DNA from: Cryptomeria japonica
Lineage: Eukaryota > Streptophyta > Pinopsida > Cupressales > Cupressaceae
Assembly: GCF_030272615.1 (NCBI RefSeq)
Contig: NC_081406.1
Span: 192,147,891 to 192,211,890 of the forward strand
Direction: 5' to 3'
Length of the DNA stretch: 64,000 nt
Positions within the stretch are counted from its first letter, which is position 1; every line of letters begins with the position of its first letter. Both the position numbers and the translations under genes were made by a program. Below are positions 46,473-58,239 of the stretch, in pieces. The notes beneath the pieces are model-generated. The model was not told the origin of the DNA. It saw only the letters and a list, made by a program, of their open reading frames with translations, and did no database searches.

Positions 46473-47167
46473 TGTTAGGAATAAGTGTTGTACACCTTGC
46501 ATAACATTGATTATTTTAATTATGTAAAATAAATATTTGGTTGTGGTGTATTCTAGGTGATGTGTTTAGCCACATTAAACATTTATTTGGAGCCATTTTG
46601 TTGAACATTATATTGCCATTAATTTCAAAGGTGTATGCCAAATGTTGTCATTGATGTCAAAGGTGCTGATTATCATTATGTTCTACTTGATGCCAAAGTA
46701 TCTAGAAGGTTGTTGCAATTTAATTACTTTTGTCATGTCATATCAGAGCATTTGTGTTTCACAAGGACAAAGTCAAGCAATGTCGAATAGCCCTCTTGTA
46801 GAGTGTTAATGGAATAATCAAAAACTTGTTTTAGTTGTTTGCGCATATCCAAAATTGTCTGCGGTATGTTTCTAAGGTATGTTGTCCATAAACTATGTGC
46901 ACTGACATATTTTTTTGTATCACATTCTACCGCAATGATGTCTTGTGACTTGCGATTTGAAAGATAAGTAAGGCTACACATGAGGACAAATCTATTCAAG
47001 TTTCAGAGGAGATCAAGAAGAAGGAAAGTTATGGTCAACATTATGCACATAGTGCTAGTTCACTAACTGAGTTGATGTTCTTGATGAATGCACTAGAGTA
47101 TAGCACCATGTGCTAGTTGGAGGAAGCGTATGAAGGTTATTTGGGTCCAGTTGAATTAGTGTTCAGT

Positions 47168-47507
47168 AGCATATTCCCACTCCTGGTGTAATGTGTGGGC
47201 TTTAGGACCAAGTCAACTACACATTTGGTTAAGGAATTTGCTTGTGGTCGACTTGTGAATTTTGTAAATAGGTTCTAGGTTGACATAAGAATGTAATTAA
47301 TGTTGTAATGTATATACCTAATTGATCTAGGTAACTCATAGCATGTTCCCACTCTTGGCATAACATGTGGGCTTTAGGACCAAGCCGACTTCATGCTTGG
47401 TTAAGAATTTGCTTATGATCGACTTGTGGATTTTTATAAATATGTTCTAGTTTGAATTAAGAATGCAATCAATGTTCTAATGCATATAAATAATTTATCT
47501 AGGTTCA
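47168..47507 (+). repeat. 172-bp tandem duplication in the copia LTR
   Basis: Units start at 47168 and 47340 and share GCAT(A/G)TTCCCACTC, TGTGGGCTTTAGGACCAAG, TTGGTTAAG, ATTTGCTT and TCGACTTGTG. About 85-90 percent alike by eye. Confidence 0.85.
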
Positions 47508-48367
47508 TTCCAATGGGTGAGATTTGGTGGAAGCAACAAAAGTTGTGCAAGACATTTAGTAGCTAGTAGAGATGAATTAAAGTGTGTGAATCAAGTTGTA
47601 GACCCTATACATACTAAGAGAGTGTTTTGATGCAGATCGGATAAAAAAATTGTTGAAGGTTCAATCTTGAAGGTCCACATTACATATCTTCCATATATTT
47701 TGTTGTAATTGAGGTTGGTGCCTCATTTTTGAGTTGGTGCTCAATTCTTGGATTGGGGGATTTGTGTCTCCATCTTAGGTTGTAACTCCTATGGGGTGGT
47801 GCCTACAAAATATTGTAAGTTCTTTATTATCTGGGTGAGGCTGGATTTGGATAGTAGATCCAAGCAACTATTCTCACTATGTTTTTTTTCCTTTTGGTTT
47901 TCCACGTAGATTTGGTGTTCTATTGAGTTGATGCATGTTTATCTTTTGCTTAGCATTTCCTATTGTAGTCACATAAACCTGTCCACTTAATTAAATGAAT
48001 ATTTAGTATTTATTTGATTATTTAACCATCAAACAATAATCAATTAAATTAATATTTAATTAATTCATCTTTACCCTCTTCTCCTATTAATTAAATAAAT
48101 TATTCAATTTATTTGATTGGATTCACTTAACCAAATTCAGACCATTAATTAAATAAATAAATCATATTTGTTTAATTAAATCTTCTCTCACATTTAAATA
48201 AATTAATATTTATTTAAATCCCCCAAATCCCATCTCTCACATTTAAATAAATTAACATTTATTTAAATCACCTTTATCCTCCACCCACTTGCATTTTCTT
48301 ACAAATGCAAGTTGCACAACTATTTTAAATAAATAAATTATTTATTTAAATTCCTATTTATCCTCAC

Positions 48368-48575
48368 CCACTTGAAACCTTTAATGGCTTCCCTTAAAGT
48401 CTTCAAACTTAATGGCTTCCTGCCTTTAATGGTTTCCCTGAAAGTCTTCAAACTCAATGGCTTCCTTCTAGAGTCTTCTTAAGCCTTTAATGGTTTCCCT
48501 TAAAGTCTTCAAACTTAATGGCTTTTTTCTAGAGTCTTCTTAATCCTTTAATGGTTTCCCTCAAAGTCTTCAAGC
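48368..48575 (+). repeat. 61-bp tandem repeats in the gypsy LTR
   Basis: Units built from CCTTTAATGG(C/T)TTCCCT, AAAGTCTTCAAACT, AATGGCTTCC and TCTAGAGTCTTCTTAAG. One unit in this LTR lacks about 18 bp (near 48420) that is present in the right LTR array (62340-62560). Confidence 0.85.
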
Positions 48576-49292
48576 ATTTAAATGCTTTATCTTCATTTTT
48601 CTCATGTAAATAAATTAAGATTTATTTAAATAAAATCCAAAATTCACATTCACATTTAAATAAATTAATATTTATTTAAATATCTATCCAAATGCAAATT
48701 ACACCATTTAATTGAAATAAATGACTTTATTTTAATTGAAAATCCCCAAATTCCTCCCACTTGCATTCTCCTACAAAATCCACTTGCATGCCTAAATCCC
48801 TTCTAGATTCTTCCAACTCCTTCTAATTAGCCTAATCCTATCCTAATCATTGTCACATTCCTAAATAAAAGGAAGTCACTTCTCAAAAACCTCTAAAGTC
48901 TTCCAAACCATTAAAGGTTCTTACATAACCATTCATGGTTAACTCACTTTTTACCTTTGGTTAGAGACTTTCCTCTAACTTAACCATCCTTTTGACTCAT
49001 GTGTCTCTTCAAAGCATTTATTTCTCTGACTAAGGTAACCATTTAACCCTTGCACATTCATTTATCCCTTGGATAAAAGGAATATCCATTAACCTAACCC
49101 TAACCCAACCCCCTAAGGTAACCATCATGTCCCCTCAAGCATTTAATGCTCCTTATCTCTCCTCTCAAGCCTCCTCATGGTGACACTTGTCAACATGGGA
49201 TTCGGTTGAAAGTCTCACATGGATTGAATATCTTTCAATCCTAACCCTTGTTAAGATTGCTCAATCTTAACCCTTCATTTCCCCATTTCTTC

Positions 49293-49300
49293 TATAAATA
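49293..49300 (+). promoter_or_regulatory. Gypsy LTR TATA box
   Basis: TATAAATA preceded by TTTCTTC and followed by GAACC; the same motif is at 63326-63333 in the other LTR. Transcription would start some 30 bp downstream. Confidence 0.7.
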
Positions 49301-49712
49301 GAACCTTTCTCCTCAAGCAAAGAAGGAAGCATTAGAGTATTGTTATTATACTGGTATTAGCATAGAGCTTTTTCATAGCATCACTATCTACAATTGCATA
49401 GCATTTGTTTATCATATTCAACCATCTTGAATCTCCATATGGCACCCATGGCTAGTGCTAAAAGCTGAGAGCTACACTCATTTGGGACTTGGAGAGGGGA
49501 GAAACAAGGGAGAATCATCAAAAGGCATCATGGAAGCATCTTAGGGAGACTCTTCTCCTTTCTTTTGTTTTGTTAAACTTCTTTCATGCTTTTTTGAAAT
49601 CTCTTTTGATATGTTTGGAATGGTTTTTAGTTCTTTATTTTGGTTTTATGGTTGAAACTAACTTATTAACATTGAACTTTGTTGTTGCCTTGTCCCCATT
49701 TCCATGACATCA

Positions 49713-49731
49713 TTTGGTGAACCTGACGTGA
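49713..49731 (+). other. Gypsy primer binding site
   Basis: Two bases after the LTR end the sequence reads TGGTGAACCTGACGTG (49715-49730), beginning with the TGG expected for pairing to tRNA CCA. It is not the initiator-Met site; I do not assign the tRNA. Confidence 0.75.
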
Positions 49732-51502
49732 TTCCAACACAAGATTTCTCTACAAAACTACTAACTTTTTTTGTTTAAATTGCCACATAGGTTGCGCTTT
49801 AGCGCTTTCGTGTTAAATAGCGCTTCTTTGTTTACACAGAGTGACACTATTGTAACAGAGAGTTGTAATTTTTTTTATTGTAAATGAAAATCAAAACCCA
49901 GGCTTGTAGAAGCCCACCAATACGCCATTTTATTTTTATTTTTTGGACTAATTGTTTGTTTGTTTATGCAGAATTGGAGGAGTTAAATTAGAAAGCATTG
50001 AATTCTTTCTTTCACTTTGTTTTCAAAGTTGGATCGAAACAAATTCATTGTCTCTTTTGGCTTAAAAATTGAACCTCACATTTTATTTTGGATCATAAAA
50101 AGAATCACATCTTTAGTTTTGGTTTGTAAAAAGAACCCCACTTGCAAATTAAAAAGAACCACAAACTTCAAAGTTTATTTGCAAGTTAGGAACAATCTTT
50201 ATTTTGGTGCTTAAAATCAATAACACAACTTTCATTTCTTGTATCAACTTAAGAAAATTCACAATCAACATTTCGTTTTGGGGCCAACTAAAAAGAACAA
50301 GCCATTTTTTTCTTCAAATTTAAAAAGCGATTTTACTTCAAGCAAAAACGTGTTTTTCAATTCAGTTGACAATGATTTCAAGTTCCTAGTTTACAACATA
50401 TTTTGCCTTTGAAAGTTAAAAAGAACACCATGATTGTTGGAGCAACATCTCCGAATAGTTAGATCACATTGCAATGAAAATCAGTTAAAAAAAACAAGTG
50501 TCTTTTGTGTTTGGCATGCTTGTGCAAAATCTATAGAGTGGTCCTACTTTTAACACACACTATCCTCTCCCTTGGCTTTTGTGGTCCTAGGTACAAGAGA
50601 AAAGTGTTAGTAACACTCAAATTTTATATTTTTAAGAGAGGCCTGCCAAGAGACACATCACTCTTGGGAACGACCTCGCGCGGTAAATTCTTCGAGCCGC
50701 TATAGAAATTAGGTGTGAGCGAAAGCTATAGCCTTCTGTATAGCTATTCTTATAGTGTAACTTGCCAAAAGGACAAATGGGCCCCACCACAAGTTACAAG
50801 GCTCTTAAGTGAGTCACTACAAAATGAACTTATGTCCAAAAACATCAAAAATTACTAAACACCTTTATGTAGCAGCCCACCCATTCTATTGATTGAGGAT
50901 ATTTGTGATAAATTCAGTGCAAGAGCATAGATGGTTTTGCTTCCAAGATACTCACCATACATATTTCCTTGAGTAGAAACATAGCTTTTTGAAAGGTTAC
51001 TTGTAGCCTGATAAAAGTGGTGATTCCCCCATCATAGGGATCATCTATTTTTTATGCTCGTGCAAGACTTAATATATCACATCCTTACCTGCCACAATGG
51101 GATCCATAAGGTATGTAGTACCAAAGTTGAAGAAATATCAAGATGTGGGCTGAAATTATCGCAACTGGCCATTTGACCTTAGGGATAAAGTGTGTTTGAA
51201 GTGTCTTCGTTTTGTGTCAGACCAGTACAAATTGAGCCGACTTCAGGCTTTGGAAAAACACCTAAAAAAAACAAAACATTTGAAGGAAAGGGTCATAAAA
51301 AGTTCAAAGGATTGGGTTGATCTAGACCCACACCTATTTGTGCCTTTTGAGGCAACATTCTTGTGTTTGTGTGCTTGCTTTGTTTTCTTGTCAAAGAAAA
51401 ATTAAAAATTAGTTCCAAAAACAAGTATTCATCCAACACAACATTTTCAAATACCAGCAAAAAGATCAAAAACAAAGAGCAAAAGCAAATTATCAAAACT
51501 AT
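49732..51502 (+). other. Gypsy leader, non-coding part
   Basis: About 1.8 kb of leader between the primer site and the first ORF. Short open frames such as 51190-51405 (basic N-terminus KCLRFVSDQYKLSRLQALEK) have no recognisable domain, though they might be a decayed part of the leader ORF. Confidence 0.5.
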
Positions 51503-51892
51503 ATGACCATTCTTCACATCTTAAGAAAGAAGAATCTTCATCAACATGTCAACTTGAAGAGAAGACCATTGAGCTCAAAGGCTCTTATCAAAAGGAGGAA
51601 ATTCTTCTATCTTAATAGACAAATCTTTGTCTCACATAGAACCTTGTTACATCACATGCGTTTATATCTTCAAGGAAAATCAAACGAGTTTGATCAAGAG
51701 TCATTAAATCACAGAGCTTTTACTCAATATCGAGCTTTGAGTTATCACAAAAACAAGGGAGGCAAGATCAATCCCGCCTTCTTTCCAGACATTTGCATCA
51801 CATATAATTCAGCTAGGGAAGAGCCACCAACCCCTGAACAAGAAGAGGTAGAGTTTGTTCCTTTTGGAACACAAAGTTTCTATTGGAGTTAA
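51503..51892 (+). CDS. Gypsy leader ORF (possible Ogre-type ORF1)
   Basis: A 129-codon open frame without interruption, upstream of gag and separated from it by about 430 bp. Very basic in the first half (KRRPLSSKALIKRRKFFYLN) and acidic near the end (ARE EPPTPEQEEVEFV). No domain recognised. Ogre elements are known to carry an extra ORF between the primer site and gag; position is the only support for equating the two. It may be a truncated remnant, because the element is otherwise decayed. Confidence 0.45.
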   Translation: MTILHILRKKNLHQHVNLKRRPLSSKALIKRRKFFYLNRQIFVSHRTLLHHMRLYLQGKSNEFDQESLNHRAFTQYRALSYHKNKGGKINPAFFPDICITYNSAREEPPTPEQEEVEFVPFGTQSFYWS

Positions 51893-52323
51893 CATTTCAT
51901 CCATTCTCACATTCACATATCATCAATCCATTTCAACTCTCAAAACATTAAGAGGTTTTTGTCCTAAGTTCTATTTCGATATTGCTTGAATCAAACACAA
52001 CACATCACCTCTTTTTAGAGTGTCTCTACATCTAGGATAAACTCATCCTAAGAGGCATTTCTACGCAGGTTAAAACTAGTCTATGAGTGAATTCTCTCAT
52101 TACTAGGTAGTTGGGTCTGTAACACATCTTAGATCTCTCTAAACCTTATCACATCAAACTTTGTCAATCAAACACAACAAACAATTCAAGGAAGAACTTT
52201 TGGTAACATCTAGCTTTAGTGTTAGAGATCCATATGCAAAACATTTCACCAAAAATCAATCTTTCATTTCATCACCAACTCATCATCATTTTCATCAAAC
52301 TTCAACAAAAACTTATAAACAAA

Positions 52324-53712
52324 ATGGCTCAAACCAGATCCAGATCTAGACAAATAGAGATTGAGGAAGAAGAGGAGGAAAATCTCATTGAATTCCAAGA
52401 AGCCCTTAGAGGAAACACAAATGATGAAAATCCAAGTACTCCTACTCCTGCATCAATAGAAAGGGCACAACACAACCCTCTCTTCAATCGACTTTTTGAC
52501 GAAATACTCAGGAGCAATGCTGATGCTCACTTTTTAAGACTTGCTCAAGAGGGAGCCAAACTACCCTTTGATTTTGATGTGGTACAACTAAGGCAAGCAT
52601 CAGAACGCCAAAGTCATAATGAGGTTGAAAGAGGTCAAGATCACATTAGATACAACCTTCATCAAGGAAATCCCCCACCTCCTCCTCCTCCAAATGACAT
52701 AGACATGTTGCGGCAACAAGTCGAGAATCTTGCCCAACAGCTTCAGAGTGGTGTGAAAACTAACCAGTTTTCACTTAATGATATTTGTCCCTATCCCTTT
52801 GATAGGAATCTTCATATGCCACCTTTTCCATGAGAGTTTGAAACACCTAAGTTCAAAAAATATAGAGGAAAAGGAGACCCTCACGATCATGTTAGAGAAT
52901 TCCATTCAACATGCCTAGAAGTGGCATATGAGGACACATACCTAATGCATCTCTTTCCCTAGAGTTTGGTAGGGACAACCACACAATGGTTTTCCCAATT
53001 AACAGGTGACATTAGGACATTCGAAGAACTAGTCCAAAACTTCATTACACATTACTCACACAACATTGAACATGATATCACCATGGCTGATCTATATAAC
53101 ACTAAGCAAAAACCAGGAGAGCTATTTTCAGTTTTCCTGCAATGATGGCGACAAATGTCTAGCAGACGTTCCCTTCAGCTACCTGAAAGAGAGCTAGTGG
53201 AAATATTTATTTCCAAAGTGAATGAAGAAATGGAATTTCATTTAGACATGAAAGGATCAAAATCTTTCAATGACATGATCACACAGGGTTTAAAATGTGA
53301 AAGGGCTCTCATCAAAAAGGGTCTTATCAAAATATACAATGAACCCAAAGATGCACCTCGCCCGCGCTTCAATAGTGACAAGTCTAACTTATGGAACAAA
53401 AACAAAAACATTGTTAATGACGGGGTTGTGGATGCTAGAACTATCAAAAGTGCACAACCTGTGGTCCGATTTGTCGGACAAAACCCCCCACCCAAGAATA
53501 ACATAGTTGGTCCCTCAAATCAAGGTTGCAATGTACCACAAGAAGAACCAACACAACGCCAGCAAAATTTTAAACCAAAACGAACATACACTCCCTTAGG
53601 GGAGCCTATTGAAATAGTGTTACGACAGTTGGTTTCTCAAAATCTAGTGACCTTATCTAAAACATCAAATTATGAACCTCTAGGTCAAACCTTCATGGTG
53701 GAGGGATACTGA
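52324..53712 (+). pseudogene. Gypsy gag (broken)
   Basis: The start MAQTRSRSRQIEIEEEEEEN is chosen because it opens the acidic gag N-terminus; the upstream in-frame ATG at 52219 gives no family sequence. A proline run (GNPPPPPPPND) precedes the retrotransposon gag domain: FETPKFKKYRGKGDPHDHV, then LVGTTTQWFSQL, FEELVQNFITHYSHN and LYNTKQKPGELFSVFLQ. One frame throughout, broken by TGA 52831-52833, TAG 52960-52962 and TGA 53143-53145. In the last two, CAG and CGA at these sites would restore typical residues. It ends at TGA 53710-53712, where a small indel moves the next part to another frame. Confidence 0.92.
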
Positions 53713-54991
53713 ACATTGCGATTTCCATCAAGGGAAAGGGCATAAGATAAGCAATTGTCACAGATTGAAAGATCTTATTCAAGATTTTATTGACTGAGGT
53801 GAAATCAAAATCGAAGGACACAACCTAGAGACAACAAACAATGATCATCTCATGTTTAAAAATCCACTTCCATCACAAGATCAAAGGGGTCCTTCCACTT
53901 CAGGGCGAGCCACAGATACCAATGATTATACGCGAGTTGCTTATACTTACATTGTAAATCACCTATATGATGCCAATGAACAAATTGCAACACTTACCAT
54001 CAAAAACCCCAGCTCCACTTGCAATGTTGTTACACGTCGCGACAAGATTACCATAAAAGCATCTCCACAAGGCACCCCATCTATCTCAAAGTAGTATAAC
54101 CTTGTGGACCAATTAGACAAAACGCCAGCACTAATATCTATCTTAGAGCTATTGTGCCTGTCTCCATCTCATAAAACAATCTTGGATCAAGCTCTCCAAG
54201 AGGCATCAGTCCCTGCAAACCTAAATATAGATCAGTTCCAAGCCATGGTTGGAAATGTAAGGTCATCATCTTGTCTCACTTTCTCTGAAAGTGACAATAT
54301 ATCCTTCTAGCAACCTCATAACGCCTCACTCCACATTGAAGGGTTTATCAACCATCATAGGATCAAGCGAGTCTTGATCGACAATGGAGCAGGGTTGAAT
54401 ATCTGTACACTACAATTGGTCACAACATTGGGATATGCTATTGAATCAATGGATCCCTGTAAAAAGATAACAATCAAAGCCTATGATGATGCAGAGCATT
54501 CATCCAAAGGAGCTATTGTGCTACCAATCCGAGTGAGCCCAATGGTGAAGCACATCATATGTCAAGTTATGGACCTTCCTCTGCCATATAACTTGTTATT
54601 AGGAAGACTTTGGATACACACCATGCAAGCCGTTCAATCCACCTACCATCAGAGTATCAAGTTCTCGCATAATGGTGTAGAAATTACAATCCTGGGAGAT
54701 GCAAATCCCTTTGCATATTGTCACAATATAAATCATCAACCAGAGATTACCATTCCCAACAATAGAGAAGCCATCCCATCCACATCATATGTAAGTCCAG
54801 TCTTTCTTTCCAGTTCAAACACCACTATACCCAAACAAGAGAAGCTAAAAATGAAAATGGCAGAGGAAGGACCTGGGGAGTACAATCTTAGCCAACTCTT
54901 TTGTGTTGGCAACTACCCACTTCTCCTAGAACTCATGGTAAACCTCAACAATTACTTCAAACACCATTGGTCAAGCCAACATGCACTTTGA
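53713..54991 (+). pseudogene. Gypsy zinc-binding region and retropepsin (broken)
   Basis: In a second frame: HCDFHQGKGHKISNCHRLKD (about 53715-53774) is the Tat-type cysteine/histidine motif that follows gag, with TGA soon after. YNLVDQLDKTPALISILELL (about 54098-54157) is the conserved pre-protease block of Tat elements. After TAG 54308-54310 the retropepsin core reads VLIDNGAGLNICTL (active site codons 54380-54388), with Asn in place of the usual Thr or Ser, and its flap-end motif PYNLLLGRLWIHTMQAV is present. The frame ends at 54991; the polyprotein continues in another frame from about 54901. Confidence 0.88.
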
Positions 54992-56343
54992 CACCTTTTA
55001 TCCTTGGAAAGAGTCAAGAAGAAGAGACCAGAGATGAGGACTTGGCAGAATGGATCTATAAAGATCCTATCACCATGGAAATCCCACAAGCTAAGCTTCC
55101 CACAGATCAATATGGAAAAGGCCTTCTCATTATGCAAAGAATGGGTTATGGTGGTCAAAGTGCTTTGGGAACTTACAAGCAAGGACGACATGAGCTGATA
55201 CAACTAGAATTAAAGCCCAAAGATAACACAGGATTAGGCTTTCAAAAGGAGATCTTGCCTAAGCTTAGATTCAAAGGGAAACCGAGCAAACCTCTATATC
55301 AGCCTACTACAACCATAAAAAGGTCACCTTTGATTATATCAGCAACACCACGTACCATAGCAACTGCCCCATTGAGGCTAAAAATCCCAGCAAAACCACC
55401 CACAACACTAGTCATCCCACCGATCAAACTAGCAACCCCATCAACAACAACCATAACATCAATAGCACCATTAGCAACAACAACTGTATCAGAGCCCATA
55501 ACAATATCGACAACACTGGCAATTCCAATAGAAGCAGCAGATTCAACACTACCAATACTCCCGATATCGGATTCTCTGATCCCCATAATTCTTCCTGCAA
55601 CACCGATCGTTTCATCTACAAAGGTCCATCAACCGATCACACCTGCAGTGTTTAAATCAAAGGATATTCCAGTATGGTATAGTAATCGAATGCTGGAAAG
55701 CGACTTAGAGACTGACTCAGATGAGTGGGAATTTGATTCTATCCAGCTTAATGCTTCAGATGAGGAAGATGCATCACTACCTTCACCTCATAAAGAAATC
55801 CCCGTTTATGGAGAAGCGCATATTAAAACCTCTTGGGTTCCTGAACTGGAAACATCTTCCATAGACCCTACGACACATCCTACGCCTAATTCTGACAGGG
55901 AGAGTACCATCAATGACCTTCACCACAAAGTCTTAACCCTCACTGACACATCTAACAAAATTAACCTAATCGATGAGGTAATGCCCATCATCCATCCTGA
56001 ACTCATCAAATGGAACCAACCTAATCCCCCATGCCTTGACCATTTCCAAAACGATGAGGCGATCATTGACTTTTTGGAACTACAAGATAATATAACAAGC
56101 GGGGATCACAAAGATGGATTCCCCATTGAAATTAATAGCACAACATACTTTGGGGCAGATGCCAAACCTTTCAATTGCAAAAATATAACAATAAAACATG
56201 GATCTTCCATTGAGAACCACACTGTGGCATTGTTTCATCCCACAAAAGTAAAAAGAAAGAGCGTATCCAATGGTGAAAACCTCTTTGAGGTGCCAGAGGA
56301 TGAAAGGTTTGACATTCTCCCCTCTAGTACACAACAGGAATGA
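54901..56343 (+). pseudogene. Gypsy G-patch-like segment and low-complexity linker between protease and RT
   Basis: A 480-codon open frame in the same frame as RT. Near residues 70-105 (about 55108-55215) it has YGKGLLIMQRMGYGGQSALG followed by TYKQGRHELI, which matches the glycine pattern of G-patch domains (G..LL..MG....LG...QG). A second GLGFQ follows. Residues about 140-240 are a Thr/Pro/Ile/Ser-rich linker (hydrophobic low complexity), then an acidic region (ESDLETDSDEWEFDS). It ends in TGA 56341-56343 directly in frame with RT. G-patch domains bind nucleic acid or helicases; in betaretroviruses one lies after protease. The role here is inferred. Confidence 0.7.
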
Positions 56344-56346
56344 TCA

Positions 56347-58236
56347 ATGATTCTCATCAAGAAAACCAAAGAATACAATGTGGAGACTCTTGACACTCCT
56401 CACCACATACATCTGGCATCTATTTTGACTCCAGAGGAACAACCCAAGTTTGTCGAATTCTTCAAAAAATGCCAGATCAACTTCGCATGGTCATATGCAG
56501 ATATGCCTGGTCTTGATCCTGATTTAGTCATGCATCACCTCATCGTAGCAGAAGGAGCCAAGCTTGTTAAGAAGAAGCTTCGCAAGATGCATCCTCAGAT
56601 TGTAGTACTAGTCAAAGCAGAACTTAAGAAACTCCTGGATGTTGGTTTCATTAGACCAATTGATTATGCAGACTGGATATCCAATATTGTGCCTGTTGGC
56701 AAACCAAATGGGGGCATCTGTATCTGTATTGACTTCAGAGATCTAAACAAGGCATGCCCTAAAGATGACTTCCCCCTACAAAACATCGACATAATAGTGG
56801 ACCTAACAGCAGGACATGCCATGCTTTCACTCATGGATGGCTTTTTAGGGTACAACCAGATAAAGATCGCACTAGAGGATCAACATAAGATGACCTTCAC
56901 ATGTCCATGGGGAACATACTACTGGAATGTAATGCCTTTTGGTCTAAAGAATGCAGGAGTGACCTATCAAAGAGAAATGACCACCATCTTTCATGATCTG
57001 ATGCATACCATAATGAAATATTATGTTGATGACTTACTGACAAAATCACTAACAAGAGAAGGTCATCTAGAAGTATTAGAGAAAATCTTTGATAGACTGG
57101 AACAATATCATGTTCGACTCAACCCAAAGAAATGTGTCTTTGGAGTAACCTTAGGGAAACTTCTAGGATACATTGTCTCAAGAAAAGGCATTAAGGTCGA
57201 CCCAGCAAAAGTCAAAGCAATCATGGACATGCCACCTCTAAAGAACATCAGTCATCTAAGGACACTACAAGGGCGGCTACAATCCATTCGAAGATTTATT
57301 GCACAATTGGTAGATAAGTGTCACCCCTTTACACACTTGTTACACAAGAACATCCATTTTCAATGGGATGCCAGATGCCAGCAAGCATTCCAGATACTTA
57401 AGGATTATCTCATGAATACACCCTTGTTGATCCCACCAGATCCAAGTAGACCGCTCTTACTCTATATTTTAGCAACAAATACAGTATTGGGTGTACTACT
57501 GGCACAACACAATGCAAAAGGGAAAGAGTGTACTATTTACTACATCTCTTGCACATTGGTTGGATATGAACTCAATTACACACCTATTGAGCGAGCTTGC
57601 CTAGCAGTAATCTTGGCAACCACTAAACTAAGGCACTATTTGTTAACACATAAAGTGCAACTCATTGCAAAGATTGATCCGCTAAAGTACTTACTCAACA
57701 AAGCAACATTGACTGGCCGCTTGGCCAAATGGGTGATGATCCTCAGTGAATTTGACATCGAGTATGTGGACCATAAGGCTATCAAAGGTCAAGTTATTGC
57801 AGATCAGTTGGTCGATGCACCTCTCATAGGCGATCATCCTCTCATTTCCAATTTTTCAGATGAAGAAATCTTCATGATTACAACAACACAACCATGGAAA
57901 CTATACTTTGATGGTTCATACACTAGGCATGGCTTGAGGGCAGACATTTTGTTTATCACACCTCAAGGTGACAACATCCCGAAGTCTTACAGTCTCACAT
58001 TTCCATGCTCGAAAAACATAGTAGAGTATGAGGTCTTGATCATAGGACTCCGACTAGCTGTCCAATGGAAAATGAAAGAGTTACAGATATATGGTGACTC
58101 CCAACTGGTCATCTGCCAAGTAACATATGAATATCAGACCAAGGATGATAAACTCATTCCATACAAGCAAATGATGGACAATTTAAAGGCATCATTTATT
58201 ACTATCACCTTTGAGCAGATACCCCAAGATCAAAAT
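56347..58236 (+). pseudogene. Gypsy reverse transcriptase, RNase H and second RNase H
   Basis: This 630-codon frame holds the RT with GFIRPIDYADWISNIVPVGK, DFRDLNKACPKDDFPLQNID, MPFGLKNAGVTYQR and catalytic YVDD (57022-57033), then the thumb with LGYIVSRKGIKVDP. The connection RNase H has WDARCQQAF and the YTPIERACLA block. A second RNase H (about 57894-58236) has YFDGSYTRHG, EYEVLI and GDSQLV, the layout of the additional aRH domain of Tat elements. Stops just outside it are TGA 56341-56343 and TGA 58237-58239. The RT catalytic residues are intact. The enzyme copies element RNA to DNA in the particle. Confidence 0.95.
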
Positions 58237-58239
58237 TGA

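Larger units (their letters stand above)
47964..49712 (+). repeat. Gypsy 5' LTR
   Basis: 1749 bp. It contains AT-rich hairpin units with 12-bp arms ATTTAAATAAAT/ATTTATTTAAAT (for example 48192-48219, 48241-48268, 48654-48681), a 61-bp tandem repeat (about 48368-48575) and a TATA box, TATAAATA, at 49293-49300. A 72-codon frame at its 3' end recurs in the other LTR and is not a gene. Confidence 0.97.

Noticed and set aside
46733-46999. 88-codon minus-strand frame resembling copia gag wording (SLWTTYLRNIP)
   Set aside because: Too short and lacks the neighbouring gag motifs and knuckle; it lies inside the inferred copia LTR.
48192-48681. CRISPR-like array of repeated palindromes
   Set aside because: Spacing and unit lengths are irregular, the sequence is a plant LTR, and no cas genes exist.
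49095-49115. Telomere-like CCTAACCCTAACCC
   Set aside because: Only about two units, not the plant CCCTAAA repeat, and present in both gypsy LTRs as ordinary LTR sequence.
49489-49707. 72-codon frame repeated at 63522-63740
   Set aside because: It is the same LTR sequence twice, not a duplicated gene.
55299-55586. Val/Gly-rich minus-strand frame
   Set aside because: Antisense of the Thr/Pro/Ile linker of the gypsy polyprotein.
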